Shown: positions 6,034 through 13,936, numbered from the stretch's first letter. The stretch: DNA of 17,028 bases from Porphyromonadaceae bacterium UBA7180 (GCA_002491165.1 DKVK01000094.1:1-17028), one strand, 5' to 3'. Numbers and translations: made by a program. Notes: generated by a model not told the origin, from the letters alone.

Positions 6034-7431
6034 TCAGTCGTCGGGGGACGGCTCCGGGGACGGCGGGAAGGGCTGTACGTCAGGGGCGGATATGAGGGCT
6101 TTTATTTCCGCGGGCGTCGGAATCGGGAGGTCGCGGATCAGGACCGCGGCTTTCGGGAAGGTGGTGCATCCGTCTTTGCCGCCGCCGAGGAAGGCGAGCA
6201 TCTTGGCGAAGATGGTGTTGAAGTAGGGGATGAAGTCTTTGTCGCCCATGCTGTCGATGGTGTGGTAGAATTCCCCTACGGTATATTTGTCGTTGTTGAC
6301 GCCGGGGAGCAGCCCTTTTTCATCATCGGCGAGCGAGACGTAGTACACTAACCGCGCTTCGACGAGGCGGTTCACAATGCGGCTGATGATGGAAAGCGGA
6401 AGGTTGTATTTCGTAGAAATCTGGTTGAGGGTTATGGGAGGTTTCCCTTTGTCAAACCGCTGCACCACGATAGCCATTACGGCAAGGGTTATTTCGCGCA
6501 TATAGTTGCTCGAAACGTTGGAGACGTTGCCTAAGTAGTTGTAGCCGAAGATATTCTGCATGGAATGGACCAGCACGCATCCGGAGAGCAGAATGAGCCA
6601 CGAGAGCTGTAGCCAGATGAGTAGCAACGGCAGGAAGGCGAACGACCCGTAGATGGCGTTATATTTGGAGACGTATATCTGTCCGCTGACGAAGAGTTGC
6701 TGCACCACCTCGAAGCCGATGGCGGCGAAAGCCCCGCCGATGACGGCATATTTGAAATGTACCTTGGTGTTGGGGATGAGGAAATATGAGAGGGAAATGG
6801 CTATCCAGGCCAGTAACAGCGGCGAGATGTCGAGAATACCGTCTACCACCGGCGAGAGAACAGCCAACGGACTTGCGGTGTCAACCATCGTGGACATGAA
6901 GATGGAGATACCTGCCGAGCAAACCATCAGCACCGGGACGAGCAGGCAAATGGCAATGTAGTCGGTCACTTTTTTATATAAGGTACGGTCGTGCTTGACG
7001 TCCCAGATGCGGTTGAATACATTTTCAACGTTCGATAACAGCGAAACGAGTGTCCACAGCAGGACTATGAGACCAACGCCTACGAATATGCCCTGCGAGG
7101 CCTCGCTCAGATATGAGTCCACGAATTTGAAGGCAGTCTTTAGCGTCTGCTGCTGTGCCGGGAAATTCATGAAAAGCTCTTTTTCAATGAGATTCTGGAA
7201 ACCGAAGCCGCGCGCTATGGCGAAAATAAGCGCGAGCGCCGGCACTATGCCGAGTACGGTGCTGTAGGTCAGCGACATGGACTGCGTCTGGAGGCTACGG
7301 TCCATGAAGGCCTGCACCGAAAGACTCAGGGTCTTTATGATCCTGACTTTCATGGTATTGCGCACCTCGCGCCATACTCCCGTGAAGAAATAGTCCTTAA
7401 ATCCTATGATTTTGGCAATCAGTTTGTTCAT
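6034..7431 (-). CDS. YihY/BrkB-family inner membrane protein with C-terminal winged helix
   Basis: The 465-residue protein has about six membrane segments (near residues 53-75, 113-133, 157-180, 203-220, 227-248, 262-288). It carries the family's conserved spots: SLTYSTVLGIVPALAL in the first, the NVENVFNRIWDVK loop, and YGSFAFLPLLLIWLQLSWLILLSG in the last. YihY/BrkB proteins, once mislabelled RNase BN, are inner-membrane proteins of unsettled function; BrkB was linked to serum resistance and transport has been suggested. After the membrane part, residues 310-400 look like a winged helix (TLNQISTKYNLPLSIISRIVNRLVEARLV). The end is Pro/Asp-rich. The gene lies downstream of RNase P RNA on the same strand, with an 89-base spacer and no exact promoter; TATCTTTA near 7477-7484 is a weak candidate. 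Confidence 0.9.
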   Translation of the reverse strand: MNKLIAKIIGFKDYFFTGVWREVRNTMKVRIIKTLSLSVQAFMDRSLQTQSMSLTYSTVLGIVPALALIFAIARGFGFQNLIEKELFMNFPAQQQTLKTAFKFVDSYLSEASQGIFVGVGLIVLLWTLVSLLSNVENVFNRIWDVKHDRTLYKKVTDYIAICLLVPVLMVCSAGISIFMSTMVDTASPLAVLSPVVDGILDISPLLLAWIAISLSYFLIPNTKVHFKYAVIGGAFAAIGFEVVQQLFVSGQIYVSKYNAIYGSFAFLPLLLIWLQLSWLILLSGCVLVHSMQNIFGYNYLGNVSNVSSNYMREITLAVMAIVVQRFDKGKPPITLNQISTKYNLPLSIISRIVNRLVEARLVYYVSLADDEKGLLPGVNNDKYTVGEFYHTIDSMGDKDFIPYFNTIFAKMLAFLGGGKDGCTTFPKAAVLIRDLPIPTPAEIKALISAPDVQPFPPSPEPSPDD

Positions 7432-7520
7432 TGCGGATGGTAATCTTGGATGTGGATAGCTGTCTCCATAAAGATAACACGGGAAGGGGTAATAACGTTC
7501 CCGCCGGGAGATAAAAAATA

Positions 7521-7917
7521 GGAGACAGAAGCCCTGTAAGCCGAGTTATGTGCCGTACTCCGCTCGATGGGACGCCGCGGAGCCGGTGTCTGTCATTTAT
7601 CTAATCGCACGGTTGCCCGCGCGAATGAGCAGCCTACCCCCCGGCAGTGGGCGAGCAACCCTTGATTGCCGGTATATTTGGCCTTGCAACTCATAGGATG
7701 TACTGACGGCCACATGTCGCCACGGGCCCGGTGGGCTCTTACCCCGCCTTTTCACCCTTACCACGCGGCTCGCGGCCTGCGCGGCGGTTCTTTTCTGTTA
7801 CATCTTGCCTGCCGTCGCCGACAGCTTTCATTTCGGAAGTATGACGCTCTGTGTTGCCCGGACTTTCCTCCCTGTGCTCTTAGGTGGCACACGGCGACAG
7901 ACCGTGCTTCTGTCTCC
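7521..7917 (-). ncRNA. rnpB: RNase P RNA (type A)
   Basis: The minus strand encodes the catalytic RNA that removes 5' leaders from pre-tRNAs. Universal conserved blocks are visible in order: GAGGAAAGTCCGGGC, GTAACAGAAAAGAACCGCC, AAGGGTGAAAAGGCG with the GTAAGAGCCCACCG hairpin, TTAGATAAATGACAG, and ACATAACTCGGCTTACAG near the 3' end. The ends are set by a perfect 12-base P1 stem: GGAGACAGAAGC (7906-7917) with GCTTCTGTCTCC (7521-7532). A T-rich run (CTATTTTTTATC, to about 7510) follows P1, so P1 may double as the terminator stem. Predicted length is 397 nt, normal for Bacteroidetes. The cytidylate-kinase-like gene is upstream. Short open frames crossing the region are accidental. Confidence 0.95.
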
Positions 7918-7933
7918 TTTTTTATATCTTATA

Positions 7934-7967
7934 CCGTAAGGCGGAAACCGCTTCCGCCACTTTACGG
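7934..7967 (-). promoter_or_regulatory. Hairpin between the cytidylate-kinase-like gene and rnpB
   Basis: CCGTAAGGCGGAA (7934-7946) pairs with TTCCGCC (7952-7958) and TTACGG (7962-7967), with a three-base AC-T bulge between. It starts 17 bases upstream of the rnpB 5' end and is followed on that strand by TATAAGATATAAAAAA rather than a T run. It could end the upstream transcript imperfectly or mark a processing site; TATAAG may be part of an rnpB promoter. Confidence 0.4.
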
Positions 7968-7973
7968 CATCGG

Positions 7974-8594
7974 TTATTTCTTGTTTTCGAGATACGAAAC
8001 TATGAAGTCAACGATTTGCGGCGTGGTCATGGAGGAGGCGTCGATGCTGAGATGGTAGTTGTCGGCGTGTCCCCAATGGCGGCCGGTGAAGAAATTGTAA
8101 TAGCTCTCGCGCAGACGGTCGCGTTTCTGGGCCATCTGGCGGGCGTCCTGCTCGGTGGCGCAGTTTCCTCGTCCCACTATGCGCACGGCCCTCTTGTCAA
8201 GCGGCGCGTGGAGGAAGAGGCTCACCAGGTTGGACATCTCACGCAGCACGTAGTCGGCGGTACGGCCAACCAGTACGCAGGGTCCGCGGGAGGCTATCTC
8301 CTCCACCACCTCGCTCTGCGCCTTGTAAAGGCCGGAACGCGACATGGCCGAAGTGGTGTAGCTCTCCACCGTGCCTGAAGCGCCCAGTCCGAACAGGCTT
8401 CCCAGGAACGAAGGACGGCTCTCGTCGGCGTTGCGGAACACCTCTTCGCGAATTCCGCTCTGGCGCGCGGCTTCGCGGAGCAGTTCCTTGTCGTAGTAAG
8501 GCAGCGAGAGACGCTCGGCCAAGGCATGGCCCACTTCGCGTCCGCCGGCCCCGAATTGGCGACCTATTACAATGATATATTCGTTGGCCTTCAT
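7974..8594 (-). CDS. Cytidylate kinase-like family protein
   Basis: The 206-residue cytosolic protein belongs to the cytidylate-kinase-like P-loop family. The N-terminal strand and loop read YIIVIGRQFGAGGREVGHAL (glycine-rich nucleotide loop at about residues 11-20), then YYDKELL. The core has GPCVLVGRTADYVLRE (104-119). PLDKRAVRIVGR supplies lid arginines (R135, R138), followed by KRDRLRESYYNFFTGRHWG and HLSIDASSM near the end. True CMP kinases transfer phosphate from ATP to CMP or dCMP; this Cmk-like group is common in Bacteroidetes and Firmicutes, often beside a genuine cmk, and its substrate is not certain. It is divergent from the 8741 gene. The start is supported by AT-rich leader and a -7 box. 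Confidence 0.88.
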   Translation of the reverse strand: MKANEYIIVIGRQFGAGGREVGHALAERLSLPYYDKELLREAARQSGIREEVFRNADESRPSFLGSLFGLGASGTVESYTTSAMSRSGLYKAQSEVVEEIASRGPCVLVGRTADYVLREMSNLVSLFLHAPLDKRAVRIVGRGNCATEQDARQMAQKRDRLRESYYNFFTGRHWGHADNYHLSIDASSMTTPQIVDFIVSYLENKK

Positions 8595-8615
8595 TGTTTT
8601 TTATCTTTCCAAGCA

Positions 8616-8647
8616 CAAAATTAATGGATTTTTGCGAAATCAGAAAA
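8616..8647 (-). promoter_or_regulatory. Promoter for the cytidylate-kinase-like gene
   Basis: On the minus strand an exact -7 box, TAATTTTG (8616-8623), lies 22 bases before the ATG. The -33 region is T-rich (TTTT about 20 bases further up) without an exact TTTG. It overlaps the divergent promoter at 8631-8663. Confidence 0.55.
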
Positions 8648-8663
8648 TTTTTTGTTACTTTTG
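8631..8663 (+). promoter_or_regulatory. Promoter for the 8741 gene and cyclophilin
   Basis: TTTG (8631-8634), a 21-base spacer and TACTTTTG (8656-8663) match the -33/-7 consensus exactly. Transcription would begin near 8670, only about five bases before an in-frame ATG at 8675, which favours the later start at 8741. Confidence 0.75.
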
Positions 8664-8740
8664 CACCATAAAAAGTGAGAACCGCCCGTAAAGAAGCCCC
8701 GGCTGTCCCTGCGGCGGTCCGCGTGTTAAGACAATATAGC

Positions 8741-9109
8741 ATGAACGAAACTCTTAAACATTTGGAGCAGGACACCGACGGAATGATGGTGTACGATTAT
8801 CTGGTGAACCATGCGGAAGACACCACGAACATGGAGGCGCTCATCGACCTGCTGGTAACGAAAGACACCACGGGACAGTTCCTCGCCAGCTCGGCTCGCT
8901 TCCTGCACGCCGTGAACGCTGAACGGTTCCATTCCCACATCGGGAAACTGGTGATGCACGCCATCGACAAAGACCGGGAACGCCGCTACATAGGCTCGTT
9001 GCTCGAAGCCCTCTGGGGTGCCGACTATGCCGACCGAGCATACGACCTGAGCCTCGAAGACGACAACTTCCGACGCATCTACAAACGCATTTTCAACACG
9101 GGATTCTGA
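8741..9109 (+). CDS. Conserved Bacteroidales protein of unknown function
   Basis: The product has 122 residues from MNETLKHLEQDTDG. An in-frame ATG at 8675 exists, but it lies at the predicted transcription start and its extra 22 residues look noncoding. The protein is acidic and helical, with no signal peptide or membrane segment. Its most regular part is IDKDRERRYIGSLLEALWGADYADRAYDL followed by DDNFRRIYKRIF at the C-terminus. I recall similar short proteins in Bacteroides genomes annotated only as hypothetical. The alternating helix pattern is compatible with a HEAT-like or TPR-like adaptor, but that is a guess. It is 42 bases upstream of the cyclophilin gene with no promoter between, so the two are probably cotranscribed. 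Confidence 0.75.
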   Translation: MNETLKHLEQDTDGMMVYDYLVNHAEDTTNMEALIDLLVTKDTTGQFLASSARFLHAVNAERFHSHIGKLVMHAIDKDRERRYIGSLLEALWGADYADRAYDLSLEDDNFRRIYKRIFNTGF

Positions 9110-9151
9110 CTTGCCTCTCCTCCCGTCCCCCCCTTACAAATACACGACACA

Positions 9152-9946
9152 ATGAAACTCGGAACATTAAAAATATTCTTGTCATTAATCATCATCATGA
9201 CAGCCACTAATCTCAATGCCCCTGCCCAGGGCGCCCCGGTCATCGACGTAAAGACAACGCTCGGCGACTTCAAGGTGCTCCTCTACGACGACACCCCGGT
9301 GCACCGCGACAACTTCATCAAGAATGTGGAAAACGGCGTCTATGACGGCGTGCTCTTCCACCGCGTGATAAAAGACTTCATGGTGCAGGCCGGCGACCCT
9401 ACGTCTAAGACGGCCGGACCGGACGCCATGCTCGGCGCCGGCGACCTCGGCACCACCCTCCCCGCCGAAATAGTATATCCCGCGCATTACCACAAATACG
9501 GAGCACTGGCGGCGGCACGCACCAACAACCCGGAGAAACGCTCGTCCGACTGCCAGTTCTACATCGTCACCGGCCGCAAATTCCCCGCTGCGTCGCTCGG
9601 AGACCGCGTGCTGCAAAGCGTCCGCAACGCCTATATAGAAAATAAGGTGAAGGAGAACGATGCCGAACTCCGCAAAATCTATCAGGAACAGGGCCGCGAC
9701 GCCGTAAACGCCGTCATTGAAAAGTACATCCGTGAATCCGAAAGCGCCGTCACCGAAGCTCCCAAAGAAATCCTCGAGACCTACTCGACCGTGGGAGGCA
9801 CACCTCATCTCGACGGCGAGTACACCGTCTTCGGCGAAGTGCTGGAGGGTATGGATGTGGTGGAGAAAATCCAGGACGTGGAGACAGGCGAGGCCGACCG
9901 TCCCGTGCAGGACGTCCGCATTATTTCCATGAAAGTGGAAAAATAA
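9152..9946 (+). CDS. Exported cyclophilin-type peptidylprolyl isomerase
   Basis: The 264-residue protein has an N-terminal signal (MKLGTLKIFLSLIIIMTATN, possible cut after APAQG), so it should fold proteins in the periplasm or envelope. The catalytic stretch LFHRVIKDFMVQAGDP supplies the counterparts of cyclophilin A Arg55, Phe60 and Gln63 (R71, F76, Q79). SSDCQFYIVTG gives Q135/F136, and LDGEYTVFGEVLEGMDVVEKI closes the barrel. A charged helical insert of about 70 residues (about 145-213) lies between these two parts, where cyclophilin A has a short loop; such inserts are common in Bacteroidetes members. The cyclosporin-binding Trp121 position appears to be His219. It follows the 8741 gene in a likely operon. 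Confidence 0.92.
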   Translation: MKLGTLKIFLSLIIIMTATNLNAPAQGAPVIDVKTTLGDFKVLLYDDTPVHRDNFIKNVENGVYDGVLFHRVIKDFMVQAGDPTSKTAGPDAMLGAGDLGTTLPAEIVYPAHYHKYGALAAARTNNPEKRSSDCQFYIVTGRKFPAASLGDRVLQSVRNAYIENKVKENDAELRKIYQEQGRDAVNAVIEKYIRESESAVTEAPKEILETYSTVGGTPHLDGEYTVFGEVLEGMDVVEKIQDVETGEADRPVQDVRIISMKVEK

Positions 9947-10007
9947 GGTGCTTCAAAGGTGCATAACCTGCTTAAACACAAAAAATCGGAAGAAAATTCC
10001 TTTAAAA

Positions 10008-10039
10008 TTTGCCTATAAACTAAAATTGTTGTAAATTTG
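10008..10039 (+). promoter_or_regulatory. Promoter for the DUF349 gene
   Basis: TTTG (10008-10011), a 20-base spacer and TAAATTTG (10032-10039) match the Bacteroidetes consensus exactly. The expected start near 10046 gives a leader of about 110 bases. Confidence 0.78.
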
Positions 10040-10049
10040 GCAATTGAAA

Positions 10050-10075
10050 GCACGAGAAAGCGGATCGGCTCGTGC
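10050..10075 (+). promoter_or_regulatory. Leader hairpin of the DUF349 gene
   Basis: GCACGAG (10050-10056) pairs with CTCGTGC (10069-10075) at the very start of the predicted mRNA. It may protect the 5' end; no riboswitch class is recognised. Confidence 0.4.
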
Positions 10076-10158
10076 CCGTAACCCCAACGGAAAAATTGTT
10101 GCGACCCGCTGACCTTTATTAATACCGGCCGCCCCGTGCAGCCTTTAACTACCAAGAT

Positions 10159-12138
10159 ATGAACGAGCTTGAAAAGACGCCCTCCCCCGAGCAGAGCGCA
10201 ACCCCCACCCCGGAAAACATCACCCCCGAGGTGAATCCTACAGAAGCTGCCGATGCAGCAGAGAACAATGAAACGCCACAACCCGAGGCCGAAGTAAAGG
10301 CCGAGGAAGAACAGAGCGAAGCCATTGCCCGGGAGGCCGAAGAAACCGCCGAAGCCACCGCCGAGCTCGCGAGCGCCGAAGAAGACGCCGCCGATGCAGA
10401 GTCAGAGAAATCATGGCACGACATGAGCAAACAGGAACTCGTGGACGCGCTGGCCGAAATAGTGGAAAAAGCCGACATGCAGGCCCACCGCGAGGTAAAC
10501 TCCATCAAACAGGCTTTCCACGCCCTCCGCACCCGCGAACTGGACAAGGAGATGGCCGACTTCCTCGATGCCGGCAACTCCCCCGACGCCTTTGCCGCGC
10601 ATCCCGACCCGCTGGAGTTCCAGTTCAAGGACCTCTACGCACGCTTCAAGGAGGCACGCGCCGAATTCCTCAACGCTGAAGAAGCCCGTCTCAATGAAAA
10701 TCTTGTAGCAAAACGCGCTGTCATCGAAAATATCAAGAATATCGTAGAAGACATCGACAACATAAACCTCCACTTTCCCCGCTTCCAGGAACTCCAGGCC
10801 CAGTTCAAGGAAATCAAGGAGATACCCCAGAGCGCCGAAACGGAAATCTGGAAAGAATACCAGCAGGTGGTGGAACTCTTCTACGACCGTCTGAAGATGA
10901 ACAAGGAGCTGCGCGACCTCGACTTCCGCAAGAACCTCGAAGCCAAACGCGAACTCATAGAACGCGCCCGCGCCTTAGCCGACGAGAAAGATGTCATCGC
11001 CGCCTTCCGCACCCTTCAGGAACTCCACAAACAGTGGCGCGAAATAGGTCCGGTCGCCAAGGAATACCGCGAATCCATCTGGGCAGAATTCAGCGCCGAG
11101 TCGTCGGCTGTCAACAAACGCCACCAGCAATACTTCGAAAACCGCAAGCAGCAGGAACAGGCCAACGAAGAGGCCAAGACCAAACTCTGCGAGGAGATAG
11201 AAGCACTCGACTTCTCCGCCCTCGACTCCTTCAACAAGTGGGAGGCCATGACCAAGCAAGTGCTTGAACTCCAGGCTCGTTGGAAAGAAATAGGCTTCGC
11301 CTCCAAGAAGATTAACAACCAGCTTTTCGCCCGCTTCCGCAAGGTTTGCGACGACTTCTTCACCGCAAAGGCAGAATACTATAAACGCGTGAAGGAGGAA
11401 TTGGGCGCCAACCTCGTCAAGAAGACGGAACTCTGCGAGAAGGCCGAAGCGCTGCTCGAGAACGGCGACCCCACACGCGACGCCGACAAGGTGATAGCCC
11501 TCCAGGCCGAATGGAAGACCATCGGCGGCGTGGCACGCCGCCATAGCGACGAAATATGGCAACGTTTCACTACCGCCTGCAACAAGTTCTTCCAGAGCCG
11601 CAAGGAACAGGTTTCCGCCACACGCAAGGAGCAGACCGACAACCTGAACGCCAAACGTGCCCTCATCGAGGAACTGAAAGGCGTAGATCCCGCCGAGAAC
11701 GGCGCACTCCAGGCCGTGCGTGCACTCCAGGCCAAATGGCAGGAAATAGGCCATGTGCCCTACCGCGTCAAGGACAAAATCTTCCAGGAATACCGTGCCG
11801 AGTGCGACCGCATCTATAACTCTCTGAGCGCCGGCAACAAACGCCGCCGCATGTCGCAGTTCGAGGGCCACATCGAGAACCTCTCCGGCGACGGCAAGCT
11901 GAGCCGCGAACGTGAACGCCTCTACCGCACATACGAGCAGAAACGCGCCGAAATCAAGACCTACGAAAACAACCTCGGTTTCTTCAAGGTGAAGTCGACA
12001 GGCGGCAATTCCATGGTTCAGGAGATGGAACGCCGCGTGGAGAACCTCCGCAAAGACCTCGACGAGCTGAAACACAAAATCGAGCTCATCGACGAGAAGA
12101 TAGAATCGAACGATAACAATACCGAAAACAAAGATTAA
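10159..12138 (+). CDS. DUF349-repeat protein with acidic N-terminus
   Basis: The 659-residue protein is highly charged, with no signal peptide or membrane segment. Residues 1-85 are acidic and low-complexity (Glu/Ala/Pro/Thr). From about 90 on it is almost entirely helical. At least five DUF349-type repeats can be read by their anchor LQaxW/F-K/R/Q-E/T-I followed 12-16 residues later by I/L-W/F-x-x-F/Y. The anchors are near residues 216, 293, 375, 452 and 527, a spacing of 75-82. The C-terminal 80 residues (about 575-655) form a coiled coil (EMERRVENLRKDLDELKHKIE). The function of DUF349 is not established; a scaffold or nucleic-acid-associated role would be a guess. The gene stands alone, with its own promoter and a terminator hairpin. 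Large antisense open frames here are codon-bias shadows. Confidence 0.9.
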   Translation: MNELEKTPSPEQSATPTPENITPEVNPTEAADAAENNETPQPEAEVKAEEEQSEAIAREAEETAEATAELASAEEDAADAESEKSWHDMSKQELVDALAEIVEKADMQAHREVNSIKQAFHALRTRELDKEMADFLDAGNSPDAFAAHPDPLEFQFKDLYARFKEARAEFLNAEEARLNENLVAKRAVIENIKNIVEDIDNINLHFPRFQELQAQFKEIKEIPQSAETEIWKEYQQVVELFYDRLKMNKELRDLDFRKNLEAKRELIERARALADEKDVIAAFRTLQELHKQWREIGPVAKEYRESIWAEFSAESSAVNKRHQQYFENRKQQEQANEEAKTKLCEEIEALDFSALDSFNKWEAMTKQVLELQARWKEIGFASKKINNQLFARFRKVCDDFFTAKAEYYKRVKEELGANLVKKTELCEKAEALLENGDPTRDADKVIALQAEWKTIGGVARRHSDEIWQRFTTACNKFFQSRKEQVSATRKEQTDNLNAKRALIEELKGVDPAENGALQAVRALQAKWQEIGHVPYRVKDKIFQEYRAECDRIYNSLSAGNKRRRMSQFEGHIENLSGDGKLSRERERLYRTYEQKRAEIKTYENNLGFFKVKSTGGNSMVQEMERRVENLRKDLDELKHKIELIDEKIESNDNNTENKD

Positions 12139-12146
12139 ACGAACTG

Positions 12147-12205
12147 AAGGGAGGGCGTCGCGCAGCCGCAGACACGGCTTCGCGGTCGCTCGTCCCTCTT
12201 GTTTT
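12147..12205 (+). terminator. Terminator after the DUF349 gene
   Basis: AAGGGA (12147-12152) pairs with TCCCTCTT (12193-12200) enclosing an inner CGCGCAGCCG/CGGCTTCGCG stem, followed by TTGTTTTA. Confidence 0.65.
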
Positions 12206-12541
12206 ACAAACCGCAAGCAATCCCCGTCTGCCTCTCCTCAATCGATGCCGACAGTTTTAATACGCTTCGGAAAACTTCCCTAAGCGGGAGGACACGGCGC
12301 GGCAGCGCACACCCCGCTTCCCGGGGAAGCTAACAAACCGTAAGCCATGAAGGATTGCAACTTTTCACCATGCCGCGCCGTCGCAGGCAAAAGGACAAGC
12401 GGGAAACATGACTTAACAGTTTCCTGCGGAAAGCCCGGGAGCCATCACGGCCGACGCACATAACCAGACTGCCGCCGGCGGCATCGGCTCTCCGGCAGCA
12501 AAGACATCGCGCCTGAGCATGGCGCAACGCTTATCCATACT
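12206..12541 (+). other. GC-rich leader region before the sugar transferase gene
   Basis: No gene is supported here. A 38-codon frame (12347-12463) has no recognisable features. A compact hairpin GCTTCC/GGAAGC (12316-12330) and other GC-rich pairings are present, but I could not match a riboswitch or find a TAnnTTTG promoter. It may be a structured leader of the downstream gene. Confidence 0.4.
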
Positions 12542-13936
12542 ATGCGAGCCTTGAACGAACGTTTCAGATTGGGAAAATACCTCAGAGCCACGCTAATCGT
12601 CGCTGATTTCGTGACACTGAACCTCATTTATTTTCTCTCCGTAATGGTTACCGGAACAAACGAAGTTTTCGCTTCCAAGATGTTCTGGCTGATACTGAAC
12701 GTCTCCTTTATTCCCAGCGAATGGGTTTTCTCCGGACTGCATAACACCCGCATCGTCTATGCGGACCGCGTCGTGCTTACCGCCTTCAAAAGCACCTTGC
12801 TGACGGCATGCGTTCTGCTGTCGCTGCTTTACCTGCTCGACGTGCCTGAAATACCCTTCGTCAACATTCTTGTGCTATTCACATTCCTCTTCATTGGCAT
12901 TTCCGCATGGTGGCTGATTTCCAGAAAGTTACTAAAAAAAGCACGCGAGCTCGGACTTAATTTCAAGCGCGTGATAATAGTAGGGTCCGGCCCGACTGCC
13001 GAGGCCGTTTACGACGAACTGAACTCCGACCTTGGCTACGGCTACCGCATGATGGGCGTCTTCGACAACAAGCCTTCGCCCGCCGCAAGCCTTGAAGACT
13101 GCTTCTACGGCTCCCTCGGTGATGTGGCCGACTTCGTGCACCTCAACCGCGTGGACATAGTCTATTATACACTCGACTTCGAGAACAACGAGCTGATGAC
13201 ACGGCTCATGGCAGTCACCGAAGAGGAGGGCGCCGAGTTTGTCTACGTGCCGAAATTCGACCGCTTCATCTCGGCAAACTTCGCTATGTCATCGGTGGGC
13301 AACCTCCCCTGCATGACCCACACCCTGTCGCCGCTTCACCTGCGCCGAAACAAGATAGCCAAGCGCGTGGTGGACCTTGTGATTTCCACCTCTTTCCTGA
13401 TAGTCTCGCCTTTGATTTTCATCCCGATAGCCATCGGCATCAAGCTGACTTCGTCCGGTCCCGTCTTCTTCCGGCAGAAACGCACCGGCATCTACGGGTC
13501 GGAATTCGTATGCCTGAAATTCCGCACCATGCGCGTCAACGCCGACAGCGACAAGGTGCAAGCCACCGAAAACGACCCGCGCAAGACCAAGTTCGGCGAC
13601 TTCCTGCGCCGCACCTCGCTCGACGAACTCCCGCAGTTCATCAACGTTTTCCTCGGCAACATGAGCGTAGTAGGACCACGGCCGCACATGATAAGCCACA
13701 CCGTGGAATACTCCGCCCTGATAGACAAATACATGGTGCGCCACGCCGTGAAACCCGGAATCACCGGCTGGGCACAGGTGAGCGGCTACCGCGGAGGCAC
13801 CAAACAGCTCTGGCAGATGGAAAAACGCGTGGAATACGATGTATGGTATATCCGCAACTGGAACATCTTCCTCGACTTCAAGATAATTTTCCTGACCGTC
13901 TGGAACGGCATAGCCGGCGACAAAAACGCCTACTGA
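12542..13936 (+). CDS. Polyprenyl-phosphate sugar-1-phosphate transferase (WcaJ/WbaP-like)
   Basis: This 464-residue membrane enzyme would attach the first sugar phosphate to undecaprenyl phosphate, starting exopolysaccharide or capsule synthesis. The N-terminus has four hydrophobic segments (about residues 16-36, 47-66, 82-100, 105-126). A Rossmann-like domain follows, with FKRVIIVGSGPTAEAV (141-156). A fifth membrane or reentrant helix (276-300) precedes the catalytic domain: GPVFFRQKRTGIYG, CLKFRTM, RRTSLDELPQFINVF (D361-E362), MSVVGPRPH (374-382) and KPGITGWAQVSGYRG. This is the architecture of the undecaprenyl-phosphate glucose phosphotransferase/EPS family; the sugar (glucose or galactose) is uncertain. 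No other glycosyltransferases adjoin it, so it is not embedded in a visible capsule cluster. A long leader precedes it. Confidence 0.93.
   Translation: MRALNERFRLGKYLRATLIVADFVTLNLIYFLSVMVTGTNEVFASKMFWLILNVSFIPSEWVFSGLHNTRIVYADRVVLTAFKSTLLTACVLLSLLYLLDVPEIPFVNILVLFTFLFIGISAWWLISRKLLKKARELGLNFKRVIIVGSGPTAEAVYDELNSDLGYGYRMMGVFDNKPSPAASLEDCFYGSLGDVADFVHLNRVDIVYYTLDFENNELMTRLMAVTEEEGAEFVYVPKFDRFISANFAMSSVGNLPCMTHTLSPLHLRRNKIAKRVVDLVISTSFLIVSPLIFIPIAIGIKLTSSGPVFFRQKRTGIYGSEFVCLKFRTMRVNADSDKVQATENDPRKTKFGDFLRRTSLDELPQFINVFLGNMSVVGPRPHMISHTVEYSALIDKYMVRHAVKPGITGWAQVSGYRGGTKQLWQMEKRVEYDVWYIRNWNIFLDFKIIFLTVWNGIAGDKNAY

Noticed and set aside
7666..8378. Plus-strand frames across the RNase P RNA and the cytidylate-kinase-like gene
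   Set aside because: The first lies on a structural RNA gene, the second is antisense to a clear kinase-family protein.
10975..12216. Minus-strand open frame of 413 codons
   Set aside because: It is antisense to the DUF349 gene and arises from its GC-biased codon use; the translation is Leu/Phe/Val-rich without a recognisable domain.
12347..12463. 38-codon frame before the sugar transferase as a leader peptide
   Set aside because: It has no promoter, no run of regulatory codons and no visible ribosome site, so I cannot support it as a gene.
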